From NCBI GenBank assembly GCA_028343315.1, contig JAOLYI010000005.1, positions 1-30,000 on the forward strand: 30,000 bases of DNA. Reading direction: 5' to 3'. The notes under the pieces are model-generated. The model had not been told where the DNA came from, made no database searches, and worked only from the letters and a program-made list of their open reading frames with translations. The stretch is from Candidatus Pelagibacter sp. (GTDB lineage: Bacteria; Pseudomonadota; Alphaproteobacteria; Pelagibacterales; Pelagibacteraceae). The number at the start of each line of letters is the position of its first letter. Within the stretch, counting starts at the first letter, position 1. Made by a program: the position numbers and the translations under genes. This document shows, in pieces, positions 22,974 to 30,000 of the stretch.

Positions 22974-24185
22974 ATGGTTAAAAAAGTATTAAAATTTGGT
23001 GGGACCTCTGTTGGAACAATCGAAAGAATTCGACATGTTGCAAATATTATTAAAAAGGAGCGATCCTTTGGAAATAAAGTTATTGTTGTTGTTTCAGCCA
23101 TGGCAGGTAAAACTAACGAATTGATCAAACTTTCAAATGAAATTTCTGAGGAATTTAATAAAAGAGAATTTGATGTTCTTTTATCTACCGGCGAACAAGT
23201 TACTAGCGCGCTTCTGTCTGGTGCTTTAATTAAATTAGATGTTAAAGCCAAGTCATGGTTAAATTGGCAAATACCTATATTTACTGATGGTGAACATGCT
23301 AATGCTAGAATAATAAATATGCGTGTTGAAAAAATAAATGAATATTTAGATGATAATGGAGTAGCAATTATACCAGGTTTTCAAGGTATTTCAAAAAAAG
23401 GGGATGTTACCACTATAGGAAGAGGAGGTTCTGATGCAACTGCAGTAGCTGTTGCAAAAATTTTTAATGCAGATACTTGTGAAATATACACCGACGTTGA
23501 TGGAGTTTTTTCAACTGATCCAAAAAAAATACCAGTTGCAAAAAAAATTGATAAAATTTCTTATGATGAAATGCTAGAATTGTCATCTTTAGGCGCAAAA
23601 GTAATGCAATCATCTGCAGTTCAAACTGCCATGATGTACGACATACCTCTTGAGGTGCGATCAACTTTTACTGAAAGAATGGGAACAAAAATTTTAAGTC
23701 AAGAAAATATTGATTATACAAAAAGCGTTACAGGGGTAGCCTACTCCAAAGATGATGCAAAGATTACCATTATAGGCGTGGAAGATAGACCAGGAGTTGC
23801 TGCTAATATATTTGAGCCGTTGAGTAAAGCCCAAATAAATGTTGATATGGTTATTCAAAACATTTCTTCAGATCAAAAAACTACAGATATAACTTTTACA
23901 GTTAAAAGAGATGATGTTTCAAAAACTAAAAAAATATTGAAAAATAATAGTATAATTAAATATAAAGAAATCATTCAAAACAATAACGTTGCTAAAGTTT
24001 CAATTGTTGGAGCGGGAATGGTATCTACTCCAGGAGTTACTTATAGAATGTTTAGAGCTTTATCAGATGAGGGTATAAATATTTTAGCTATTTCAACATC
24101 TGAGATTAAACTTTCAGTTATTATTGAAGAAGATTATACTTTAAAAGCTATTAAAAAATTACATACAATTTTCGATTTAGACTAA
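22974..24185 (+). CDS. lysC: Aspartate kinase
   Basis: Aspartokinase phosphorylates aspartate, the entry to lysine, threonine, methionine and DAP synthesis. The 403-residue protein has the kinase motif KFGGTSVG at 7-14, [19 protein letters not shown] with the catalytic/ATP region, [12 protein letters not shown], and [14 protein letters not shown]. Two ACT domains fill the C-terminal ~140 residues ([32 protein letters not shown]), implying feedback control by lysine and/or threonine. No fused homoserine dehydrogenase is present. It heads the rightward lysC-ispG-prfA-prmC run, 1 nt before ispG. Confidence 0.97.
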   Translation: MVKKVLKFGGTSVGTIERIRHVANIIKKERSFGNKVIVVVSAMAGKTNELIKLSNEISEEFNKREFDVLLSTGEQVTSALLSGALIKLDVKAKSWLNWQIPIFTDGEHANARIINMRVEKINEYLDDNGVAIIPGFQGISKKGDVTTIGRGGSDATAVAVAKIFNADTCEIYTDVDGVFSTDPKKIPVAKKIDKISYDEMLELSSLGAKVMQSSAVQTAMMYDIPLEVRSTFTERMGTKILSQENIDYTKSVTGVAYSKDDAKITIIGVEDRPGVAANIFEPLSKAQINVDMVIQNISSDQKTTDITFTVKRDDVSKTKKILKNNSIIKYKEIIQNNNVAKVSIVGAGMVSTPGVTYRMFRALSDEGINILAISTSEIKLSVIIEEDYTLKAIKKLHTIFDLD

Positions 24186-24186
24186 A

Positions 24187-25272
24187 ATGGAAATTAGACC
24201 TCATAGAATTATAAAGAGAAAAATTACAAAAAAAATTAAAGTTGGCAATGTTAGCGTAGGAGGCGATTCACAGATTAGCATCCAGTCAATGACAAATACA
24301 TTAACTACAGATATTAAAGGAACGATAGATCAAATTCACTCTTTAGAAGAAGCGGGAGTAGATATAGTAAGAGTTTCTTGTCCCGATGAAGGTTCAACTA
24401 AAGCATTAAAAAAAATTGTTAAAGAAGTTTCAGTCCCAATAGTTGCCGATATCCATTTTCATTATAAAAGAGCAATAGAGGCTGCAGAAATGGGTGCAAG
24501 TTGTTTGAGAATAAACCCAGGAAATATTGGAACGAAACAAAGAGTTCTTGAGGTCATCAAAGCAGCTAAAAATAATAACTGCTCTATTCGAATTGGTGTT
24601 AATGCAGGTTCTTTGGATAAAAATTTATTAGAAAAATTTAAAGAACCTTGTCCCGAGGCACTGGTGGAGAGCGCTCAAAATAATATTAAACTTCTTGAAG
24701 ATAATGATTTTTTTAACTTCAAATTAAGTGTAAAATCTTCAGATATTTTTTTAACTGTGAAAGCTTATAAAAAATTATCAGAAATTAGCAATTATCCATT
24801 ACATTTAGGAGTTACTGAAGCAGGAGGACTATTTACTGGAAGCATTAAATCCTCTATTGGAATTGGCCAACTTTTAATGGAAGGCATTGGCGATACTATA
24901 AGAGTCTCATTATCATCTGATCCCGTTGATGAGGTAAAAGCAGGTTATGAAATTCTTAAATCTTTGGGTATACGTTCAAGAGGAGTAAATATAATTTCCT
25001 GCCCATCCTGCGCAAGACAAGCATTTCCAGTTATTGAAACAGTAAAATTATTAGAAGAAAAATTAGCTCACATAAAAAAACCCATAAATCTATCTATAAT
25101 TGGCTGCGTTGTTAACGGTCCGGGTGAAGCAGCTCAAACAGAAATTGGACTGACAGGCGGTGGTCAGGATAATAATCTTTTATACCTCTCAGGTATCCCA
25201 CATGCAAAAATTCCAAGCTCAGAAATTATTGACAAAGTTGTCAAACTTGTCGAAGAAAAAACTAAAGACTAA
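24187..25272 (+). CDS. ispG: (E)-4-hydroxy-3-methylbut-2-enyl-diphosphate synthase
   Basis: IspG (GcpE) is a [4Fe-4S] enzyme that converts MEcPP to HMBPP in the non-mevalonate isoprenoid pathway. The 361-residue protein has a TIM-barrel half with [35 protein letters not shown] and RINPGNIG, and a C-terminal cluster-binding half with Cys272 and Cys275 ([11 protein letters not shown]), Cys307 (GCVVNGPGE) and Glu314 as the fourth ligand. The length fits the two-domain bacterial form. It starts 1 nt after lysC and is 9 nt from prfA. Confidence 0.97.
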   Translation: MEIRPHRIIKRKITKKIKVGNVSVGGDSQISIQSMTNTLTTDIKGTIDQIHSLEEAGVDIVRVSCPDEGSTKALKKIVKEVSVPIVADIHFHYKRAIEAAEMGASCLRINPGNIGTKQRVLEVIKAAKNNNCSIRIGVNAGSLDKNLLEKFKEPCPEALVESAQNNIKLLEDNDFFNFKLSVKSSDIFLTVKAYKKLSEISNYPLHLGVTEAGGLFTGSIKSSIGIGQLLMEGIGDTIRVSLSSDPVDEVKAGYEILKSLGIRSRGVNIISCPSCARQAFPVIETVKLLEEKLAHIKKPINLSIIGCVVNGPGEAAQTEIGLTGGGQDNNLLYLSGIPHAKIPSSEIIDKVVKLVEEKTKD

Positions 25273-25281
25273 CACTAAATT

Positions 25282-26358
25282 ATGGTTCCTGTAGACAAAG
25301 TGAAAGATATTATAACCAGGCATAATGCTTTAGAAAGGGAGCTTTCTTCAGGTAACATTGACTCAAAATTATTTGCTAAAAAATCAAAAGAATATTCAAG
25401 TCTCGGAAGCATTATTTCAGTTGCAAGACAATACGTAAATTTTGAAAACGAAAAGAGAGATTTACTTAATATGATAGAAGATAAATCAAATGACGAAGAG
25501 ATGATAGATTTAGCGAAAAAAGATTTAAATGAATTAATTGAAAAAAAAGAAAAATACGAAAGTGACTTAAAAATATTTTTATTACCAAAAGATGAAGATG
25601 ACAATAAAAATGCAATAGTAGAAATCAGGGCTGGTACCGGTGGATTAGAAGCCTCTCTTTTTTGTGCTGACTTGTTTAAAATGTATGAAAAAGTTTGTTC
25701 AAAAAAAAAATGGAAGCTAGAAATTATAAATATTTCTAAGAGTGAAGCCGGTGGTTTTAAAGAAGTTATTTTTTTAGTAAATGGAAATGATATTTATTCT
25801 TATTTGAAATACGAATCTGGTGTTCATCGAGTTCAGAGAATACCTGAAACTGAAACTCAGGGCAGAGTTCATACCTCCGCTGCCACTGTAGCAGTGTTAC
25901 CAGAGGCAGAAGAAGTTGATATAGAAATTAAGGACTCAGATTTAAGAATTGATGTTTTTAGAGCTGGAGGACCGGGGGGTCAATCAGTTAACACAACAGA
26001 TAGTGCTGTGAGAATAACACATATTCCAAGTGGAGTTGTTGTAAGTCAACAAGATGAAAAATCTCAACATAAAAATAAAGCTAAGGCATTAAAGATTTTA
26101 AGATCAAGAGTATATGAGGCTGAAAAAAGAAAAAAAGATCAAGAAAGATCTAGCAATCGTAGAAGCCAAATTGGAACTGGAGATAGATCAGAAAGAATAA
26201 GAACTTATAATTTTCCCCAAGGAAGAGTAACTGATCATAGAATTAATTTAACTTTGCATAAATTAGATGAGTTTCTAAGTGGGGAGATTCACGAGGAAAT
26301 GAGTCAAGAGTTACGATTAAAAGAACAAAACCTAAAACTTGAAAATTTAAATTCATGA
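25282..26358 (+). CDS. prfA: Peptide chain release factor 1
   Basis: RF1 reads UAG and UAA stop codons and triggers peptide release. The 358-residue protein has the stop-codon recognition tripeptide PET at 188-190 (PxT class, distinguishing it from the SPF of RF2), [12 protein letters not shown], and the peptidyl-transferase motif [13 protein letters not shown] with GGQ at 232-234. The Gln234 is the substrate of PrmC, encoded next with an ATGA overlap. UAG stops such as that of infA depend on this factor. Confidence 0.97.
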   Translation: MVPVDKVKDIITRHNALERELSSGNIDSKLFAKKSKEYSSLGSIISVARQYVNFENEKRDLLNMIEDKSNDEEMIDLAKKDLNELIEKKEKYESDLKIFLLPKDEDDNKNAIVEIRAGTGGLEASLFCADLFKMYEKVCSKKKWKLEIINISKSEAGGFKEVIFLVNGNDIYSYLKYESGVHRVQRIPETETQGRVHTSAATVAVLPEAEEVDIEIKDSDLRIDVFRAGGPGGQSVNTTDSAVRITHIPSGVVVSQQDEKSQHKNKAKALKILRSRVYEAEKRKKDQERSSNRRSQIGTGDRSERIRTYNFPQGRVTDHRINLTLHKLDEFLSGEIHEEMSQELRLKEQNLKLENLNS

Positions 26359-27194
26359 GAGCGTTAGAAGCAATTAAAATCGGCTCCAATTTACTTAAAG
26401 AGCACAAAATCCCAACTCATATCTTAGACTCAGAGATATTACTTTCAAAAACATTAAGTAAATCGAGAGAAGAAATTTTGATAAATTTAAAACAAAAGAT
26501 AACCAAAAAAAATATTTCAATTTTTAAAACATATTTACAAAGAAGATCAAAAAATGAGCCAATTGCTTATATTTTAGAAGAGAAAGAGTTTTGGAGTAAA
26601 AAATTTAAAGTTAGTAAAGATACATTAATTCCTAGACCAGAAACTGAGTTGTTGATAGATAAATTATTAAAAATATATAGAGGGAAAGAAATATCAATTT
26701 TAGATATTGGCACTGGATCTGGCTGCATTATTATTAGTTTACTAAGTAGCCTTACGAAGTCTATTGGAATAGGTGTTGATATTTCTAAAAAAGCAATTTC
26801 AGTAGCCAAAAATAATGCATTTAAATATAAATTATCAAACAAGGTTAAATTTTTTAATAAAACTATCGATGATGTATTTGGTAAAAAGTTTGATTTAATT
26901 GTATCAAATCCACCATACATAAAGAGAAAAGACATTAAAAACTTAAGTGATGATATAAAGAAATATGAACCTAGAATGGCCTTAGATGGTGGAAATGATG
27001 GGCTTGACCTTATTAAAAAAGTTATTTACAAATCTAAGAATATCTTAAAGATTAATGGTCTGCTCGCCTTAGAAATTGGAAATGAGCAAATTAAAAAAGT
27101 TTCAAAAATACTAATTGATAACAACTTTAGAGTAAAACACGTTATTAAAGATTATAAAAACAATGTTAGATGCGTATTCGCTTATTATAAATAA
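26355..27194 (+). CDS. prmC: Release factor glutamine N5-methyltransferase
   Basis: PrmC methylates the GGQ glutamine of release factors, raising termination efficiency. The 279-residue protein has an N-terminal helical RF-binding domain, the link segment [20 protein letters not shown] (about 68-87) with [10 protein letters not shown], the SAM motif LDIGTGSG at 116-123, and the catalytic NPPY at 185-188, which contacts the amide substrate. It overlaps prfA by 4 nt (ATGA), consistent with coupled expression of enzyme and substrate. The DUF4167 gene begins right at its stop. Confidence 0.96.
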   Translation: MRALEAIKIGSNLLKEHKIPTHILDSEILLSKTLSKSREEILINLKQKITKKNISIFKTYLQRRSKNEPIAYILEEKEFWSKKFKVSKDTLIPRPETELLIDKLLKIYRGKEISILDIGTGSGCIIISLLSSLTKSIGIGVDISKKAISVAKNNAFKYKLSNKVKFFNKTIDDVFGKKFDLIVSNPPYIKRKDIKNLSDDIKKYEPRMALDGGNDGLDLIKKVIYKSKNILKINGLLALEIGNEQIKKVSKILIDNNFRVKHVIKDYKNNVRCVFAYYK

Positions 27195-27578
27195 ATGAAC
27201 AACAACAATAGAAGAAGAAATTTTAGACCAAGACCACAAAAAAATAACTTTAGAAGAAGAAGCACATCTTTAAACTCAAGTAATTCTAACAGTCTTAGCA
27301 ATAACGGTAACTTAAATTTTAATCGAAACGGCTCAATGAACAATATTCACAATGTTGAGAAAACAATGCAAAAATTCCAGCAGTTAGCAAAAGATGCTCA
27401 AAGTAACGGAGACCCAGTATTGGCTCAAAATTATTTACAACATGCTGATCATTATTTGAGAAGGTATAATGAGTTAAATGAAAAAAGAGAAAATTTTGCT
27501 GAAAAAACAAATGTTGATGAAAAATTATCGCAGAAAGAAGAAACCCCAGAAAAAGACAACCACTCTTTGACTAACTAA
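27195..27578 (+). CDS. DUF4167 family protein
   Basis: A 127-residue protein with a low-complexity Asn/Arg/Ser-rich N-terminus (about 1-50) that may bind RNA, and the DUF4167 core at about 53-100: VEKTMQKFQQLAKDAQSNGD, then PVLAQNYLQHADHYLRRYNE. An acidic Lys/Glu tail follows. This family is common in alphaproteobacteria, usually next to prmC as here, and its function is unknown. There is no gap to prmC, and it ends 6 nt from the convergent peptidase gene. Confidence 0.88.
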   Translation: MNNNNRRRNFRPRPQKNNFRRRSTSLNSSNSNSLSNNGNLNFNRNGSMNNIHNVEKTMQKFQQLAKDAQSNGDPVLAQNYLQHADHYLRRYNELNEKRENFAEKTNVDEKLSQKEETPEKDNHSLTN

Positions 27579-27584
27579 AATAAA

Positions 27585-28931
27585 TTATCTTAAACCAGCC
27601 AATCTTAAATCTATTTTAATTCTATCTAATTCAAATTGTTTTCTTTCTTCACCTTTAAGTATTTTACCCGAGGGTAGTTTTAATCTTTGGGAATTTACTT
27701 TTTTGCCATTAACTAAAACTTCATAGTGTAAATGTGGGCCGGTAGACAATCCTGTAGAACCTACATAACCTATTATTTGACCTTGTCTTACTTTTTTACC
27801 TTCCTTGACTCCTTTAGCAAAAGCTTTCATGTGAGCATAAATAGTTTCGTAAGTTGAATTATGTTTTATTTTAACACAATTACCTCCACCTCCACACCAT
27901 CTAGCTCTTGTGACGGTGCCCGATCCCGAAGCCATAATTGGAGTTCCACTTGGTGCTGCGAAATCTGTTCCTCTATGCATCTTGTTGTATCCTAAAATTG
28001 GGTGTTTTCTCATTCCAAATGAAGATGACAAGCGCGCACCGTTAATTGGAGTTTTCATTAAAGATTTTGTAATACTTTTACCTTTGATATCGTAATATTC
28101 TTCCTCATTATTATATTTAAAATTATAAAGATTAATTTCTTCACCATTAACATACATTGATGCGTAAATTATTTTACCAGTATCTCTTACTTTGCTATTA
28201 TCATCTTCAAATCTTTCATATAAAATCTCAAACCAGTCTCCTTTTCTTATGTCTCTTTGAAAATCTACTTCAAAACCAAAAATTCTTGCAAATTCTACAA
28301 TTATATTTGGTTCAACCCCTGACTCAATAGCTGAACTATATAAATTATTTGTGATAACATTTTTAACTACAATTTCTTTTTTATAAAGTTGTAAAATATT
28401 TTCTTTAACAAAAAAAACATTTTGAGACTTTCTAATTTCAACACTTGTTGTGTTGTTAATTGGGTACACCATATTAACTAAGGTATTTGATCCATTTTCT
28501 AGTTTTTTTAATATTAGTGATAATTTTCTACCGGAATAAATATTAAATAGTTTTTTTTGTTTTAATTTAATAGATATGTCTTTTATATCTTCATTTCTTA
28601 TTTTGAATTTTATCAATATTTTTTCAACCGTATCGTTATTTTTAATTATGTAGCTTGTTTCTTGGTAAGGGCTATTTATTTTAGAAATAAGAAAGTTAGA
28701 TAAATTAGAAAATTCATTAGTTTTTGTGATTTCCTTAAAGCTGTTAATGTTCCTCTCATTTTTTTTATCGATCAAATTTGATGAAATGAAAAAAATGCCA
28801 GAAAAAATAATCAAAAAAGATATTAAAATTAATGGGTTTAATTTTTGAATTTTTAAATTTTTAACTTCTAGATGTAACCAAAAATCGAATTTTTTTTTGA
28901 AAAAAGAGTTAATTTTTTGGATAATCGTCAT
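27585..28931 (-). CDS. M23 family metallopeptidase (cell-wall hydrolase type)
   Basis: A 448-residue envelope protein. One membrane segment at about 33-51 follows a basic cytoplasmic N-terminus, so it is probably anchored with the rest in the periplasm. The middle region (about 90-270) has OapA/LysM-like folds seen in MepM-type proteins. The C-terminal LytM domain has the zinc ligands His319 and Asp323 in HRGTDFAAP, a catalytic His in YAHM (about 367), and the His-x-His of GPHLHYE (about 400-402). All catalytic residues are intact, so an active peptidoglycan endopeptidase is likely. It converges on DUF4167 and diverges from the rRNA operon. Confidence 0.92.
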   Translation of the reverse strand: MTIIQKINSFFKKKFDFWLHLEVKNLKIQKLNPLILISFLIIFSGIFFISSNLIDKKNERNINSFKEITKTNEFSNLSNFLISKINSPYQETSYIIKNNDTVEKILIKFKIRNEDIKDISIKLKQKKLFNIYSGRKLSLILKKLENGSNTLVNMVYPINNTTSVEIRKSQNVFFVKENILQLYKKEIVVKNVITNNLYSSAIESGVEPNIIVEFARIFGFEVDFQRDIRKGDWFEILYERFEDDNSKVRDTGKIIYASMYVNGEEINLYNFKYNNEEEYYDIKGKSITKSLMKTPINGARLSSSFGMRKHPILGYNKMHRGTDFAAPSGTPIMASGSGTVTRARWCGGGGNCVKIKHNSTYETIYAHMKAFAKGVKEGKKVRQGQIIGYVGSTGLSTGPHLHYEVLVNGKKVNSQRLKLPSGKILKGEERKQFELDRIKIDLRLAGLR

Positions 28932-28939
28932 AGTTGTTT

Positions 28940-28970
28940 TTTATAAAAATAAAATGATCATTGCAATGAT
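28940..28970 (-). promoter_or_regulatory. Putative M23 gene promoter with palindromic operator
   Basis: Reading leftward, TATAAA (28945-28940) lies 9 nt before the peptidase ATG. A perfect 14-bp palindrome, ATCATTGCAATGAT (28957-28970), sits 11 nt farther upstream, over the expected -35. The arrangement suggests repression or activation by a dimeric regulator, but neither element is proven. Confidence 0.35.
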
Positions 28971-29020
28971 AGATGGCTAAAAAGGCCCTATTTTACTGCT
29001 TAAATCAAACAATATACGCC

Positions 29021-29048
29021 TTGACTTATAACAAAATTGTAATAAAAC
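29021..29048 (+). promoter_or_regulatory. Putative rRNA operon promoter
   Basis: TTGACT (29021-29026) followed after 16 nt by TAAAAC (29043-29048), with a C-rich discriminator (CCACCGCTCACC) downstream. Transcription would begin near 29055, about 200 nt before mature 16S. The -35 is close to consensus and is the best in the region; the -10 matches four of six. Confidence 0.5.
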
Positions 29049-29055
29049 CACCGCT

Positions 29056-29094
29056 CACCTCTACTAAATTAATATTTTAATGTAGCTAGAGGTG
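29056..29094 (+). other. rRNA leader hairpin 1
   Basis: CACCTCTA (29056-29063) and TAGAGGTG (29087-29094) are perfect 8-bp arms around an AT-rich 23 nt loop. The hairpin would lie at the very 5' end of the rRNA transcript predicted from the promoter at 29021-29048. Confidence 0.5.
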
Positions 29095-29097
29095 TGT

Positions 29098-29131
29098 AGA
29101 TTTTAAAGTTTAAAATCTTAGCTTTTTTAAA
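29098..29131 (+). promoter_or_regulatory. rRNA leader hairpin 2 with boxA-like element
   Basis: A 10-bp perfect inverted repeat, AGATTTTAAA and TTTAAAATCT around one G (29098-29118), followed by AGCTTTTTTAAA (29120-29131). The latter matches 8 of 12 positions of the E. coli boxA core as I recall it. Hairpin then boxA is the order of rRNA antitermination signals. Hairpin plus T-run also resembles a weak terminator, which antitermination would bypass. Confidence 0.4.
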
Positions 29132-29149
29132 TTGTAAATTTTTAAGAAG

Positions 29150-29243
29150 AGAAGTGTGGACGGCTAGGTTAATAAAGAAATTGTCGCACACACTTCTAAA
29201 CGTATAAATAATTCGAATGTTATTTATATGAAGCTAGTGTGCG
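29150..29243 (+). other. rRNA leader: two mutually exclusive hairpins
   Basis: Arms AGAAGTGTG (29150-29158) and CACACTTCT (29189-29197) form one hairpin. The second hairpin pairs 29185-29191 (CGCACAC) with 29237-29243, 29093-like inner arms CTTC (29193-29196) with GAAG (29230-29233), and TATAAATAA (29203-29211) with TTATTTATA (29220-29228). They share 29189-29197, so only one can form at a time. The second ends 9 nt before the mature 16S start and may assist 5' processing. Confidence 0.5.
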
Positions 29244-29252
29244 CCGTTATTA

Positions 29253-30000
<748 letters not shown>

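Noticed and set aside
26567..26935. 122-residue open frame antisense to prmC
   Set aside because: It mirrors conserved prmC codons, including the NPPY region, and has no start context or family match.
29098..29128. Intrinsic terminator before 16S rRNA
   Set aside because: The stem is almost all A-T and the T-run is short, and termination here would block rRNA synthesis; a leader antitermination element fits better.

Overview
The window is a gene-dense, strongly AT-rich stretch of an alphaproteobacterial core genome, and the 16S rRNA at the right edge points to the SAR11 clade (Pelagibacterales). The 16S segment matches, as I recall them, the published SAR11 probe sites around E. coli positions 152, 441 and 542 (here about 29385-29406, 29660-29681 and 29740-29757). 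It differs from the 732 site (about 29926-29948), so it may be a less-sampled SAR11 subgroup. Lysine- and asparagine-rich proteins, near-zero intergenic spacing, many 1-8 nt gene overlaps and very few visible control sites fit a streamlined genome.

Left block (75-9544, minus strand): one long housekeeping array, read from right to left. It starts with rpmH, rnpA, yidD and yidC (ribosomal protein L34, RNase P protein, membrane insertion). Then come argB (arginine synthesis), a pyrimidine 5'-nucleotidase-like HAD gene, dapD and dapE (lysine and peptidoglycan precursor synthesis), a SET-domain methyltransferase, a family 2 glycosyltransferase, def, fmt and truA (N-terminal formyl-Met cycle and tRNA pseudouridylation). 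The tail of an unknown plus-strand gene meets truA at the left edge.

Middle block (9595-17853, plus strand): a VTT/TMEM64-type membrane protein, a DUF255 thioredoxin-domain protein, three very small proteins, dcd, murA, a DUF2948 gene, hisD, infA, a tRNA-Phe whose first base is the last base of the infA stop codon, and a class I photolyase. secA follows on the minus strand (17856-20420).

Right block (20465-28931): argJ and a DUF1178 gene (plus), ubiG (minus), then lysC, ispG, prfA, prmC and a DUF4167 gene (plus), and an M23 peptidase (minus). A roughly 320 bp non-coding region (28932-29252) carries the rRNA promoter and a structured leader. The 5' half of the 16S rRNA gene follows and runs off the window.

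I see no mobile element, CRISPR array, phage gene or toxin-antitoxin pair. The points most worth a second look are: the infA/tRNA-Phe overlap, where RNase P would cut the infA stop codon; the same tRNA's altered D- and T-loops and tandem 3' CCA; and a 12-A run inside the SET/glycosyltransferase overlap that would fuse the two proteins after a -1 slip.
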